Assembly: GCA_964553255.1 (NCBI GenBank)
Contig: CAZKJS010000008.1
Coordinates: forward strand, 1 to 44,433
Direction of reading: 5' to 3'
Length of the DNA stretch: 44,433 nucleotides
Source of the DNA: JAQUCI01 sp964553255
GTDB lineage: Bacteria > Bacillota_I > Bacilli_A > Erysipelotrichales > Erysipelotrichaceae
Each line of letters begins with the position of its first letter. Within the stretch, counting starts at the first letter, position 1. Below the pieces are notes generated by a model. That model was not told where the DNA came from, made no database searches, and worked only from the letters and a program-made list of their open reading frames with translations. Positions 35,482 to 43,311 of the stretch are shown in pieces. Position numbers and translations under genes: made by a program.

Positions 35482-36618
35482 ATGCTTATTCAAAGTAAAA
35501 GGGTTTGGCTGGCTGATCAATTTGTACCAGCACAAATCGAAATTGAAGGTTCAATAATTAGAGCGATATATCCATATCAAACCAAGGCGGTTGATAAGGA
35601 TTATGGCAACTCGCGCATCATTCCTGGCATGATCGATGTTCACTGTCACGGAGCTTATGGTTTTGATACTAATGATGGTGAAGGTGGAGGCTTAGAAATG
35701 TGGGCTAAACATCTTCCCGAAGAAGGTATTACAGGGTTTTTACCAACTACCGTAACGCAAGGGGTTGATGTTTTGACCAATGCTTTAGCTGGGGTTGCTA
35801 AATATATGAGAAAAGAACAAAAAGGAGCTCAAGTATTAGGTGTTAACTTTGAGGGTCCATACTTAAATACCAAATTTAAGGGTGCCCAACCGGAACAATT
35901 TATCGTTGTACCAACAGTTGAGCAATTTAAAGCATACCAAGATGCGGCTGAAGGTAATATTAAGATCATTACCTTGGCTACTGAGAAAGATCCAGATTAC
36001 GCTTTAACAAGATACGCATCATCAAATGGTACGGTAGTATCGATTGGACATTCAGGTGCAACATATGAAGAAGCGGTAATGGGTGTTGCTAACGGTGCTA
36101 TGAGCATGACGCATGTATTTAATGGTATGACGGGATTTCATCATCGCGAGCCAGGATTGGTTGGAGCAGCTATGAGAATCAAAGAAGTATATGGTGAGAT
36201 CATCACTGATGGTAATCATGTGCATTGGGCAGCTATCAATAACTTTGTTATGGATAAAGGACCTAACCACGCGGTCATGATCACTGATTCATTAAGATGT
36301 AAGGGATCACCTGAAGGTATATATGATCTTGGTGGTCAAAGTGTTGAAGTCAGAGCTAATGGTAGTGCCTACTTAGTTGGTACAAACACCTTGGCTGGTA
36401 GTTCATTAAGGTTTAATGAAGGATTAAGAAATTTGATTGAATATGTGCAGGTTCCAGTTAACTATGCGATCAACATGGTATCACTTAACGCTGCTAAGAT
36501 GTTAAGAATTGATGATCATAAAGGCAAACTAGTTGCTGGTTATGACGCGGACATTGTAGTATTAGATAATGAATATAATATCGAGCAGACATATAGTTTA
36601 GGAAAAGCTCAACTATAA
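35482..36618 (+). CDS. nagA: N-acetylglucosamine-6-phosphate deacetylase (copy 1)
   Basis: A 378-residue amidohydrolase that removes acetate from N-acetylglucosamine 6-phosphate, giving glucosamine 6-phosphate for NagB. Metal and catalytic motifs are complete: PGMIDVHCHGAYGFDTND (HxH), NFEGPYL (metal-binding Glu), SIGHSGATYEEA (His), MTHVFNGMTGFHHREPG (second His) and MITDSLRCKG (catalytic Asp). GGAGGAA precedes the ATG. A second, clearly different nagA follows 11 bases downstream. One of the two might instead be AgaA (acting on N-acetylgalactosamine 6-phosphate); sequence alone does not decide. Confidence 0.93.
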   Translation: MLIQSKRVWLADQFVPAQIEIEGSIIRAIYPYQTKAVDKDYGNSRIIPGMIDVHCHGAYGFDTNDGEGGGLEMWAKHLPEEGITGFLPTTVTQGVDVLTNALAGVAKYMRKEQKGAQVLGVNFEGPYLNTKFKGAQPEQFIVVPTVEQFKAYQDAAEGNIKIITLATEKDPDYALTRYASSNGTVVSIGHSGATYEEAVMGVANGAMSMTHVFNGMTGFHHREPGLVGAAMRIKEVYGEIITDGNHVHWAAINNFVMDKGPNHAVMITDSLRCKGSPEGIYDLGGQSVEVRANGSAYLVGTNTLAGSSLRFNEGLRNLIEYVQVPVNYAINMVSLNAAKMLRIDDHKGKLVAGYDADIVVLDNEYNIEQTYSLGKAQL

Positions 36619-36629
36619 AGGAGAAAAAT

Positions 36630-37766
36630 ATGATAATTCAAAGTAAAAGAGTTTGGTTTGAAGAAGCATTCAGACCGTTACAACTAGAAATAACCAAAGA
36701 CAAGATCACAAAAGTAATGCCTTATGATCACGTTAAAGTAGATAAAGATTATGGGGATCTAAGAATCACTCCAGGGTTGATCGATATCCATAATCATGGT
36801 TTTAATGGAAATGATACCAATCATGCGACTGAAGAGTGGCTTAAAGACTGGATGGCTTATCTTCCGACTGAAGGCGTTACTAGTACTCTGCCAACAACAT
36901 CAAGTGCTAGTGAAGAGAATATTCTTAAGGGTCTTGAAGCAGTCGCTAATGTGATGGAACAAAAATACCGTGGCACAAATATTCTTGGTGTTTATTCAGA
37001 AGGACCATTCATCAGTGAAAAATTTAGAGGTGCGCAAGATTTCGCATTTAGAGTGATACCAACACTTGAAACATATGAGAAATACCAAAAAGCAGCTAGA
37101 GGTAATTTGATCTATGTCATGGTTGCGCCAGAAGAACTTGATGAAGATATGACTTTTATCCGTCATTGTGTTGCTCAAGGCTTAGTTGTTGCTTTGGGGC
37201 ATACTGGCGCTAGTTTTGATATCGTCACAAAGGCAAGAGCGGCTGGTGCTAAAATCTTTACTCATACTTTTAATGGTATGTTAGGATTGCATCATCGTGA
37301 ACCAGGTGTTGTTGGTGCCGCAATGTATTATGATGATATGTATGCGGAGATTGTTGGAGATGGTGTACATGTTAATAAAGATGTTGCTAATGTATTGGCG
37401 CGTATCAAGGGCAAAGACAAGCTAATCACAGTTACTGATTCCGTACAAATTAAAGGTTTGCCACCAGGAGAAAGACAAATGAAAGATCGTTTTGTCATTA
37501 TTGGTGAAGATGGGGTTGGTAGACTTCCCAATGGAACACTTGCTGGTTCAAGTGCTAAATTAAATATGTTATTAAAGCATCAAATTGAAAAAGCTAAGAT
37601 TGATGAAGTTACGGCTATCAACTCGGTAACTTGTAATCCAGCTAAATTACTAAATTTTGGTCATCGTAAGGGATACTTAAATGTTAACTACGATGCTGAT
37701 ATTGCCGTATTTAATGATGATTACACCTTAAAACAGACTTATGTCTTGGGTGAGGAAATGCTTTAA
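36630..37766 (+). CDS. nagA: N-acetylglucosamine-6-phosphate deacetylase-like protein (copy 2)
   Basis: Also 378 residues and colinear with copy 1. Both begin IQSKRVW, share DKDYG, and carry FNGM-G-HHREPG-VGAAM. Its own motifs are intact: PGLIDIHNHGFNGNDTNH, YSEGPFI, ALGHTGASFD, FTHTFNGMLGLHHREPG and TVTDSVQIKG. Differences around the substrate site (NHGFNGND against CHGAYGFD; SVQIKGLPPG against SLRCKGSPEG) suggest different substrates rather than redundancy. AAAGGAG precedes the ATG, and a terminator follows the gene. Confidence 0.92.
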   Translation: MIIQSKRVWFEEAFRPLQLEITKDKITKVMPYDHVKVDKDYGDLRITPGLIDIHNHGFNGNDTNHATEEWLKDWMAYLPTEGVTSTLPTTSSASEENILKGLEAVANVMEQKYRGTNILGVYSEGPFISEKFRGAQDFAFRVIPTLETYEKYQKAARGNLIYVMVAPEELDEDMTFIRHCVAQGLVVALGHTGASFDIVTKARAAGAKIFTHTFNGMLGLHHREPGVVGAAMYYDDMYAEIVGDGVHVNKDVANVLARIKGKDKLITVTDSVQIKGLPPGERQMKDRFVIIGEDGVGRLPNGTLAGSSAKLNMLLKHQIEKAKIDEVTAINSVTCNPAKLLNFGHRKGYLNVNYDADIAVFNDDYTLKQTYVLGEEML

Positions 37767-37783
37767 GCCAATAAATTTCGTTT

Positions 37784-37816
37784 AAGCCTCAATTAAAACG
37801 ATTGAGGCTTTTTCTT
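37784..37816 (+). terminator. Intrinsic terminator after the nagA pair
   Basis: AAGCCTCAAT and ATTGAGGCTT form a perfect 10-bp stem around a 7-base loop, followed by TTTCTT. The downstream arm overlaps the -35 box of the next promoter. Confidence 0.9.
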
Positions 37817-37829
37817 GAGATGATATAAT
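37802..37829 (+). promoter_or_regulatory. Promoter for the lipid kinase gene
   Basis: TTGAGG (37802-37807), a 16-base spacer and TATAAT (37824-37829) preceded by TGA (extended -10). The -35 box lies within the terminator arm of the upstream transcript. Transcription would start near 37836, some 23 bases before the ATG. Confidence 0.62.
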
Positions 37830-37858
37830 GGTAGAATACAGGTTGTCGAGGAACAATT

Positions 37859-38752
37859 ATGAAACATGTTTTTATTATTAATCCGGTCGCTGGTAAAAAA
37901 GACTCAGAACGTTTAGTGCCAATGATCAAAAATTACTTCAAAAACACCGACGATTATCAAATCATAATCACTGAAGAAAAAGGACATGCGCAAAAGATTG
38001 CGTCATCATTCACTAAAGATGATGATGTTTGCGTTTATGGTATTGGTGGTGATGGCACTGCCTTTGAAATTTTAAATGGTATCAATGAGGGTGTTGCGAT
38101 GGCTGTCATTCCAAATGGTACAGGCAATGATTACTTTAAGATGATCAAATACACAGCGCAAAGTGTTGAAGAAACATTACTTGCGACCATTGAGGGTAGA
38201 AGTGTTAAGGTTGATTACGGCATGGCAAATGATGTAAGATATTTAAACTCATCAAGTATGGGTTTAGATGCGGATGTAAACTTATTAGCTAATAAGATTG
38301 GTAGTAAGTATCCAATACCGCGCTCATTGGTTTATATTGTGGCTGCTCTGATCACTGTGGTTAAACCACATCCCATCATTATAAAGATGACTTTAGATGA
38401 TCAGGTTTTAACCTCAAAAGCTTTATTGATTGCCGTAATGAATGGCAAGTTCTATGGTGGTGGTTTTTTACCAACACCAGATGCGGATATTCAAGATGGA
38501 ATGTTAGATGTATGTGTAGTTAAAGATATGCGTCTAAGAAGGATTTTGAAGCTCTTACCGCAATATTTTAAAGGAAAGCATGTTGGTTTACCTGAAGTTG
38601 ACTTTTATCGTTCAACCAATGTTACATTGATCACGGATAATCCAGTATTATATGGTTGCGATGGTGAAACAAATACCGCATCTATGATAGAATATAAGTT
38701 GATCAAAGATGGATTGACGCTAAGAGTACCAAAAATGAGTAGTCTTAAGTAA
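37859..38752 (+). CDS. Diacylglycerol kinase family lipid kinase (DgkB/YegS-like)
   Basis: A 297-residue soluble lipid kinase. The DAGK catalytic motifs are seen: HVFIINPVAGKKDSERL at the N-terminus, YGIGGDGTAFEILNGI (nucleotide-binding GGDGT) and VIPNGTGNDYFK. The C-terminal domain has MNGKFYGGGFLPTPDADIQDG and LDVCVVKD, typical of DgkB and its relatives. DgkB in Bacillota phosphorylates the diacylglycerol released during lipoteichoic acid synthesis, which would link it to the LtaS-like gene in this window, but other lipid substrates are possible. It lies between nagA and nagB, apparently as its own unit. Confidence 0.88.
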   Translation: MKHVFIINPVAGKKDSERLVPMIKNYFKNTDDYQIIITEEKGHAQKIASSFTKDDDVCVYGIGGDGTAFEILNGINEGVAMAVIPNGTGNDYFKMIKYTAQSVEETLLATIEGRSVKVDYGMANDVRYLNSSSMGLDADVNLLANKIGSKYPIPRSLVYIVAALITVVKPHPIIIKMTLDDQVLTSKALLIAVMNGKFYGGGFLPTPDADIQDGMLDVCVVKDMRLRRILKLLPQYFKGKHVGLPEVDFYRSTNVTLITDNPVLYGCDGETNTASMIEYKLIKDGLTLRVPKMSSLK

Positions 38753-38800
38753 AACAACGTAGATTAGTTCAATACGCTTATTTACAAAAAAGGAGAAAAA

Positions 38801-39526
38801 ATGTTTAAAATAATTATTTGTGAAAACTATGAAGAAATAAGTAGAAAAGCATTCACGATCATTCGCGACTTGGTAACAGAAAAACCAAACGCCGTTTTGG
38901 GCTTGGCAACTGGTAGTAGTCCTGTTGGCATGTACAAACTAATGGTTGAAGACCATCATAAAAATGGTACATCTTATAAGGATGTAGTGACTTTTAACTT
39001 AGATGAATATATTGGTATTCCTAAGAATCATTCTCAATCGTATTACACCTTTATGCATGAAAACTTGTTTAAAGGACTTGATATTAAGGAAGAGAATATT
39101 CACATTCCAAGCAGTGATGGTGATATTGATAAGCAAGCAGCGTTATATGAAGCACAAATGGAACCATTTATGTTTGATATTCAGGTATTAGGTATTGGTA
39201 GAAATGGTCATATTGGCTTTAATGAACCAGGTACAGCGTTTACTTCAAAAACCCATATCGTTGAACTTGATGATAAAACAAGAGAAGATAACGCTCGTTT
39301 CTTTGATTCTTTGGATGAAGTACCCAAACATGCGATAACAATGGGAAGTGGTACGATCATGCAGAAAGCAAAGAAAGTACTAATGATCGCAAGTGGTGAA
39401 TCAAAACAAGATGCTATCTATGGTATGATCAAAGGCCCACAAACCGAAGATTTACCAGCAAGCATTTTACAGCAACATAATGATGTTGTTGTCATCATTG
39501 ATAAAGCAGCAGCTGCGAAGTTATAA
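38801..39526 (+). CDS. nagB: Glucosamine-6-phosphate deaminase
   Basis: A 241-residue enzyme that converts glucosamine 6-phosphate to fructose 6-phosphate and ammonia, the step after NagA. Motifs: GLATGSSPVGMYKLM, FNLDEYIGI (catalytic Asp), GIGRNGHIGFNEPGTAF (catalytic His region) and ITMGSGTIMQAKK-type end (here ITMGSGTIMQKAKK). The length matches short Bacillota NagB proteins, which lack the allosteric extension of the E. coli enzyme. AAGGAG precedes the ATG. A hairpin terminator follows. Confidence 0.96.
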   Translation: MFKIIICENYEEISRKAFTIIRDLVTEKPNAVLGLATGSSPVGMYKLMVEDHHKNGTSYKDVVTFNLDEYIGIPKNHSQSYYTFMHENLFKGLDIKEENIHIPSSDGDIDKQAALYEAQMEPFMFDIQVLGIGRNGHIGFNEPGTAFTSKTHIVELDDKTREDNARFFDSLDEVPKHAITMGSGTIMQKAKKVLMIASGESKQDAIYGMIKGPQTEDLPASILQQHNDVVVIIDKAAAAKL

Positions 39527-39532
39527 AACATC

Positions 39533-39557
39533 AGCCGATTAATCAATCGGCTTTATT
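39533..39557 (+). terminator. Intrinsic terminator after nagB
   Basis: AGCCGATT and AATCGGCT form an 8-bp stem around the loop AATC, followed by TTATT. The T-tract is short, so efficiency may be moderate. Confidence 0.72.
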
Positions 39558-39588
39558 AGTGCATCAAAAAACTAATAACGGAAGATTA

Positions 39589-39597
39589 TGTTATAAT
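39589..39597 (+). promoter_or_regulatory. Extended -10 promoter for trxA
   Basis: TGTTATAAT is a perfect extended -10 box located 20 bases before the trxA ATG (39617). No -35 box at 17 bases is evident. The leader would be about 13 bases and just covers GGAGG. Confidence 0.62.
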
Positions 39598-39616
39598 TAA
39601 ATAAATGGAGGTAAGT

Positions 39617-39925
39617 ATGAAAATTGTAACTGCAAATGAATATGATCAAGAGATAAAAGAGGGTGTTGTATTAGTTGACTTCTTCGCAGATTGGTGTGGA
39701 CCATGTAAAATGATCGCACCAGTACTTGAAGAGCTTGCCAATAGCTATCAAGATAAAGCAAAGATCGTTAAGGTGAATGTTGATAATGAGCCAGCACTTG
39801 CCCAACGCTATGGCATTATGTCAATTCCAACACTGATCTTGTTTAAAGATGCTGAAGTCGTTAAGACGGTTGTCGGATTTCAAAGCAAAGCAATGCTTGA
39901 ACAATTAATAGATTCAGCTTTATAA
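39617..39925 (+). CDS. trxA: Thioredoxin
   Basis: A 102-residue thioredoxin, the general cytosolic disulfide reductant. The active site is DFFADWCGPCKMIAPVLEEL (WCGPC), followed by VKVNVDNEPALAQRYGI and the cis-Pro segment MSIPTLILFKD. The start at 39617 is preferred to ATG at 39605 because GGAGG lies between the two and is correctly placed only for 39617. It is a single-gene unit between two terminators. Confidence 0.96.
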   Translation: MKIVTANEYDQEIKEGVVLVDFFADWCGPCKMIAPVLEELANSYQDKAKIVKVNVDNEPALAQRYGIMSIPTLILFKDAEVVKTVVGFQSKAMLEQLIDSAL

Positions 39926-39933
39926 AATATATC

Positions 39934-39963
39934 AAAAAAGAAAGTTATGGAACTTTCTTTTTT
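39934..39963 (+). terminator. Intrinsic terminator after trxA
   Basis: AAAAAAGAAAGTT and AACTTTCTTTTTT pair around the loop ATGG, and the downstream arm itself supplies the T-tract. The stem is AT-rich but long, and the A-run before it could let it act in both directions. Confidence 0.85.
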
Positions 39964-39980
39964 GTTTAACTTTGTTAAAC
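39964..39980. promoter_or_regulatory. Inverted repeat, candidate operator upstream of the pot promoter
   Basis: GTTTAAC and GTTAAAC are perfect 7-bp arms with a TTT spacer. The repeat begins directly after the trxA terminator and 18 bases upstream of the -35 box at 39998. The T-poor context after it makes a terminator unlikely. A site for the adjacent HTH-cupin regulator is the simplest idea. Confidence 0.45.
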
Positions 39981-39997
39981 AAAATGTTTATAAATAC

Positions 39998-40025
39998 TTG
40001 CAATCTAAAATAATTTATGTATAAT
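39998..40025 (+). promoter_or_regulatory. Promoter for the polyamine transporter operon
   Basis: TTGCAA (39998-40003), a 16-base spacer and a perfect TATAAT (40020-40025). Transcription would start near 40032, giving a leader of about 49 bases that carries two more inverted repeats before the ATG at 40081. Confidence 0.65.
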
Positions 40026-40036
40026 ATATTTGTTTG

Positions 40037-40068
40037 CTAAATAAAATATTTAGTTTACTAATACTAAA
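40037..40068. promoter_or_regulatory. Two overlapping inverted repeats just downstream of the pot promoter
   Basis: CTAAAT and ATTTAG (40037-40053, 5-base spacer), and TTTAGT and ACTAAA (40049-40068, 8-base spacer), are perfect arms sharing the core TTTAG. They lie between the predicted transcription start and the regulator's ribosome binding site, where a bound repressor would block transcription. The half-site resembles the GTTTA/TAAAC element of the upstream repeat at 39964. Confidence 0.4.
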
Positions 40069-40080
40069 CAGGGGGCTATC

Positions 40081-40614
40081 ATGGAAATCGGAAAGCGCAT
40101 TAAGCAATTACGCACCAGAAATAATCTTACTTTAGAAGAGTTAGCTAGTAGATGTGAGCTGACTAAGGGATTTTTATCGCAATTAGAAAGAGATCTAACT
40201 TCACCATCGATCACAACACTTGCTGATATTGTTGAGGCATTAGGATTAACGATGACCGAATTCTTTAAAGATGAGAAAAACGAAAAGATCGTATTTGGTA
40301 AAGAAGATTTCTTCGTTGATCATCGTGAAGGATTAGTTATCAATTGGATCGTTCCTAACGCTCAAAAAAACGAGATGGAACCAATCTTGATTGAACTATC
40401 ACCCCATCAAACATCACAGACCATAAGTCCACATGAGGGGGAAGAATTTGGTTATGTATTAGCTGGTAAAGTTGTTTTATATAACGGCGATAAAAAACAT
40501 GCCATCCGAAAAGGAAACACTTTTTATATCAAAGGTAATGATAGTCATTATCTTAAAAATGAAACAAATCAGATCGCAACAGTATTATGGATCTGCACAC
40601 CACCAATCTTTTAG
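40081..40614 (+). CDS. XRE-family HTH and cupin domain regulator of the pot operon
   Basis: A 177-residue regulator. The N-terminal helix-turn-helix (about 5-60) includes KRIKQLRTRNNLTLEELASR and TKGFLSQLERDLTSPSITTL. The C-terminal cupin (about 105-172) includes SPHEGEEFGYVLAGKVVLYNG and IRKGNTFYIKGNDSHYL. This HTH_3 plus cupin_2 layout is common in regulators next to potABCD, where the cupin is thought to sense polyamine or a related small molecule. It is the first gene of the operon, 15 bases before potA, and its own promoter region has several inverted repeats, so autoregulation is likely. The start follows CAGGGGG at slightly short spacing. Confidence 0.9.
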   Translation: MEIGKRIKQLRTRNNLTLEELASRCELTKGFLSQLERDLTSPSITTLADIVEALGLTMTEFFKDEKNEKIVFGKEDFFVDHREGLVINWIVPNAQKNEMEPILIELSPHQTSQTISPHEGEEFGYVLAGKVVLYNGDKKHAIRKGNTFYIKGNDSHYLKNETNQIATVLWICTPPIF

Positions 40615-40629
40615 AAGGGAAATACACCT

Positions 40630-41673
40630 ATGCGCACATTGATTAGATTTGAAAACATCGTAAAAGAGTATGACGGACAATTGGTTTTAAAGGGAATTAA
40701 TCTTGAAATCAATGAAAATGAATTTGTAACTTTACTTGGCCCATCTGGTTGTGGCAAAACAACATTGCTTAGGATTCTAGGTGGTTTTGTTGATCAAACC
40801 GAAGGCAAGATCTTTTTTGATGATATCGAGATTAGTAATGTACCACCATACAAACGCGAGATTAATACGGTATTTCAAAAGTATGCGCTTTTTCCTCATA
40901 TGAATGTATTTGACAATGTCGCATTTGGTTTACATATCAAGAAACAAAGTAAAGATATTATCAAGCAAAAGGTTACTAAGTTGTTGCGATTAGTTGGACT
41001 TGACGGTTATGAAGAAAAGTCAGTTACATTAATGTCTGGTGGCCAACAGCAAAGAGTAGCTATTGCAAGAGCACTAGTGAATGAACCGATGGTTTTACTT
41101 CTTGATGAACCTTTAGGAGCACTTGATCTTAAGCTCAGAAAAGAAATGCAACATGAACTAAAGAAGATTCAAAAAGAAGTAGGTATTACCTTTATCTACG
41201 TTACACATGATCAAGAAGAAGCTCTAACTATGAGTGATAAGATCGTTGTTATCAATAATGGTGAGATTCAACAAATTGGATCACCTACTGATATTTATAA
41301 TGAGCCAGAGAATCGCTTTGTCGCTAACTTTATCGGTGAATCTAACATAATCGAAGCTAAGATGCTTGATGACTATAGAGTTAAATTTGATGATATTGAA
41401 TTTGAATGTGTTGATTATGGTTTTGAAGAGAATGAGGATGTAGACGTTGTCATTCGTCCTGAAGATATCGATATTGTTGTTCCTGAGATGGGAAAGATCA
41501 ATGGGATTATTCGCTCAATCATATTTAAGGGTGTGCATTATGAGATTTCTGTTGAAACAATGTATCGTGATTTCATCATTCATACAACTGATTTTACAGA
41601 GATCGGTAAGGAAGTAGGCCTCCACTTCTTTCCTGAAGATATTCATGTTATGTACAAGATAGGATCATATTAA
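40630..41673 (+). CDS. potA: Spermidine/putrescine ABC transporter ATP-binding protein
   Basis: A 347-residue ABC ATPase. Walker A is GPSGCGKTTLL, the signature is LMSGGQQQRVAIARAL, Walker B is VLLLDEPLGALD, and the switch His is in YVTHDQEEAL. The C-terminal third (about 240-347) is a TOBE-type regulatory domain with VVIRPEDIDIV. It powers polyamine uptake through PotB and PotC. Its stop overlaps the potB start (TAATG). It is slightly shorter than E. coli PotA, as is common in Bacillota. Confidence 0.96.
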   Translation: MRTLIRFENIVKEYDGQLVLKGINLEINENEFVTLLGPSGCGKTTLLRILGGFVDQTEGKIFFDDIEISNVPPYKREINTVFQKYALFPHMNVFDNVAFGLHIKKQSKDIIKQKVTKLLRLVGLDGYEEKSVTLMSGGQQQRVAIARALVNEPMVLLLDEPLGALDLKLRKEMQHELKKIQKEVGITFIYVTHDQEEALTMSDKIVVINNGEIQQIGSPTDIYNEPENRFVANFIGESNIIEAKMLDDYRVKFDDIEFECVDYGFEENEDVDVVIRPEDIDIVVPEMGKINGIIRSIIFKGVHYEISVETMYRDFIIHTTDFTEIGKEVGLHFFPEDIHVMYKIGSY

Positions 41674-42518
41674 TGAAGACGTTTGCGAATCTAGTTAAGC
41701 CTTATATGGTATGGATGGGGGCATTTATCGTCATACCTATGTTATTGATCTTATTCTATGCTTTTACTATTAGAGGGAATAATGTAATAACAGTTCAGTT
41801 TACGTTTGATAACTTCTTGAAGTTTTTTGATAGTGTTTATATCAAAGTTTTGATCAAGTCATTACAAGTAGCTTTTATAACCACAATAATAAGCATTATT
41901 GTGGGCTATCCAATTGCGTATAGCATTGCTAGCGCTAAACCTAAAATGCAAACACTTTTAATGTTATTGATCACTATTCCTATGTGGATAAATACGCTTG
42001 TCAAAACATACGCTTGGATATCGGTGTTATCAGATAATGGTATCATCAATTCTTTCTTAGCAAAGATTGGCTTAGCTCCAGTTACCTTAATGTATACTGA
42101 TTTTGCGGTCATACTTGGTATGGTTTATAACTTTTTACCGTTTATGATTCTAGAGATTTATACGGCACTTGCAAAGTTGGATCGAGCATTAATTGATGCA
42201 AGTAGCGATCTTGGGGCTAATAAACTTCAAACATTTCAAAGAGTAGTCTTTCCACTTTCCTTGTCTGGTGTTATTTCTGGCATTACCTTAGTGTTTTTAC
42301 CATCTGTATCGACCTTCGTTATTCCCAAACTTTTAGGCGGGGGCCAATATATGTTGATTGGTAACTTGATTGAAAATCAGTTTATAACAGTAGGTGAATG
42401 GAATTTTGGTAGTGCTATTTCATTGATCATGGCAAGTATTATCTTGATCAGTATGTATTTCACACGAAAAGTCGATCAAGATGATAATGGTAAACAAAAG
42501 GAGGTAAAACATGCGTAA
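41673..42518 (+). CDS. potB: Spermidine/putrescine ABC transporter permease PotB
   Basis: A 281-residue permease with six predicted membrane helices. The cytoplasmic coupling loop of ABC permeases is DASSDLGANKLQTFQRVVFPLSLSG-like (about residues 170-195: an A-x-D-L-G-A core, then the L-P region, here FPLSLSG). MWINTLVKTYAWISVL is typical of PotB. It overlaps potA by one base and potC by eight, so translation is tightly coupled. Confidence 0.95.
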   Translation: MKTFANLVKPYMVWMGAFIVIPMLLILFYAFTIRGNNVITVQFTFDNFLKFFDSVYIKVLIKSLQVAFITTIISIIVGYPIAYSIASAKPKMQTLLMLLITIPMWINTLVKTYAWISVLSDNGIINSFLAKIGLAPVTLMYTDFAVILGMVYNFLPFMILEIYTALAKLDRALIDASSDLGANKLQTFQRVVFPLSLSGVISGITLVFLPSVSTFVIPKLLGGGQYMLIGNLIENQFITVGEWNFGSAISLIMASIILISMYFTRKVDQDDNGKQKEVKHA

Positions 42519-43311
42519 ATCAAAATTACAAAAGATATCACCAGTTTTGATGATCGCTATTGCGTTAATATTCTTTTATCTACCAATTGTTTTGACGATC
42601 ATTTTCTCTTTTAATAGTTCACGTTCTCTTACCAGCTGGAGTGGGTTTTCATTACAATGGTATCAAAACTTATTTCATGATCGCTCCATTATCAGTGCGG
42701 TAACAACAACAGTATCTATCGCTTTGATTTCTACTATCATCGCTACGATCGTTGGAACGATATCAGCTATTGGAATTAGTAATAGTAAACCGATCATCAA
42801 AGAGATTGTGTTAAACATCAATAACCTACCGATCTTAAATCCAGATATTGTTACGGCTATTAGTTTGATGTTATTATTTACTACTTTATCAATCACTAAA
42901 GGGTTTATGACTATGTTACTTGCTCATATCGCCTTTTGTATCCCATATGTTATTTTAAGTGTATTACCGAAGCTAAGAAGGCTTGATCCTAATATTGCTG
43001 AAGCAGCAATGGATTTAGGAGCTACACCATGGCAAGCACTCATCAAGGTTATCGTGCCTCAGATCATGCCAGGCATCATCTCAGGCGCATTGATTGCATT
43101 TACAATGTCATTTGATGACTTTGTTATATCTTATTTTGTTACTGGCAATGGTGTCAGAAATATCTCCATATTGGTCTATACGATGAGTAAACGGATCAAT
43201 CCCACTATTAATGCGTTATCATCGATCATGATCTTGCTGGTTACAGTGATCTTGATCGCGATAAATATTATTCCGTTATTTAAGAAGAAAGAGAGGATAG
43301 TATTAGAATGA
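42511..43311 (+). CDS. potC: Spermidine/putrescine ABC transporter permease PotC
   Basis: A 266-residue permease with six predicted helices. The EAA-type coupling loop reads EAAMDLGATPWQALIKVIVP. FNSSRSLTSWSGFSLQWYQNL after the first helix, and FTMSFDDFVISYFVTG near the end, are family marks of PotC. GGAGG lies inside the end of potB before its ATG. Its stop overlaps the potD start (ATGA). Confidence 0.95.
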   Translation: MRKSKLQKISPVLMIAIALIFFYLPIVLTIIFSFNSSRSLTSWSGFSLQWYQNLFHDRSIISAVTTTVSIALISTIIATIVGTISAIGISNSKPIIKEIVLNINNLPILNPDIVTAISLMLLFTTLSITKGFMTMLLAHIAFCIPYVILSVLPKLRRLDPNIAEAAMDLGATPWQALIKVIVPQIMPGIISGALIAFTMSFDDFVISYFVTGNGVRNISILVYTMSKRINPTINALSSIMILLVTVILIAINIIPLFKKKERIVLE

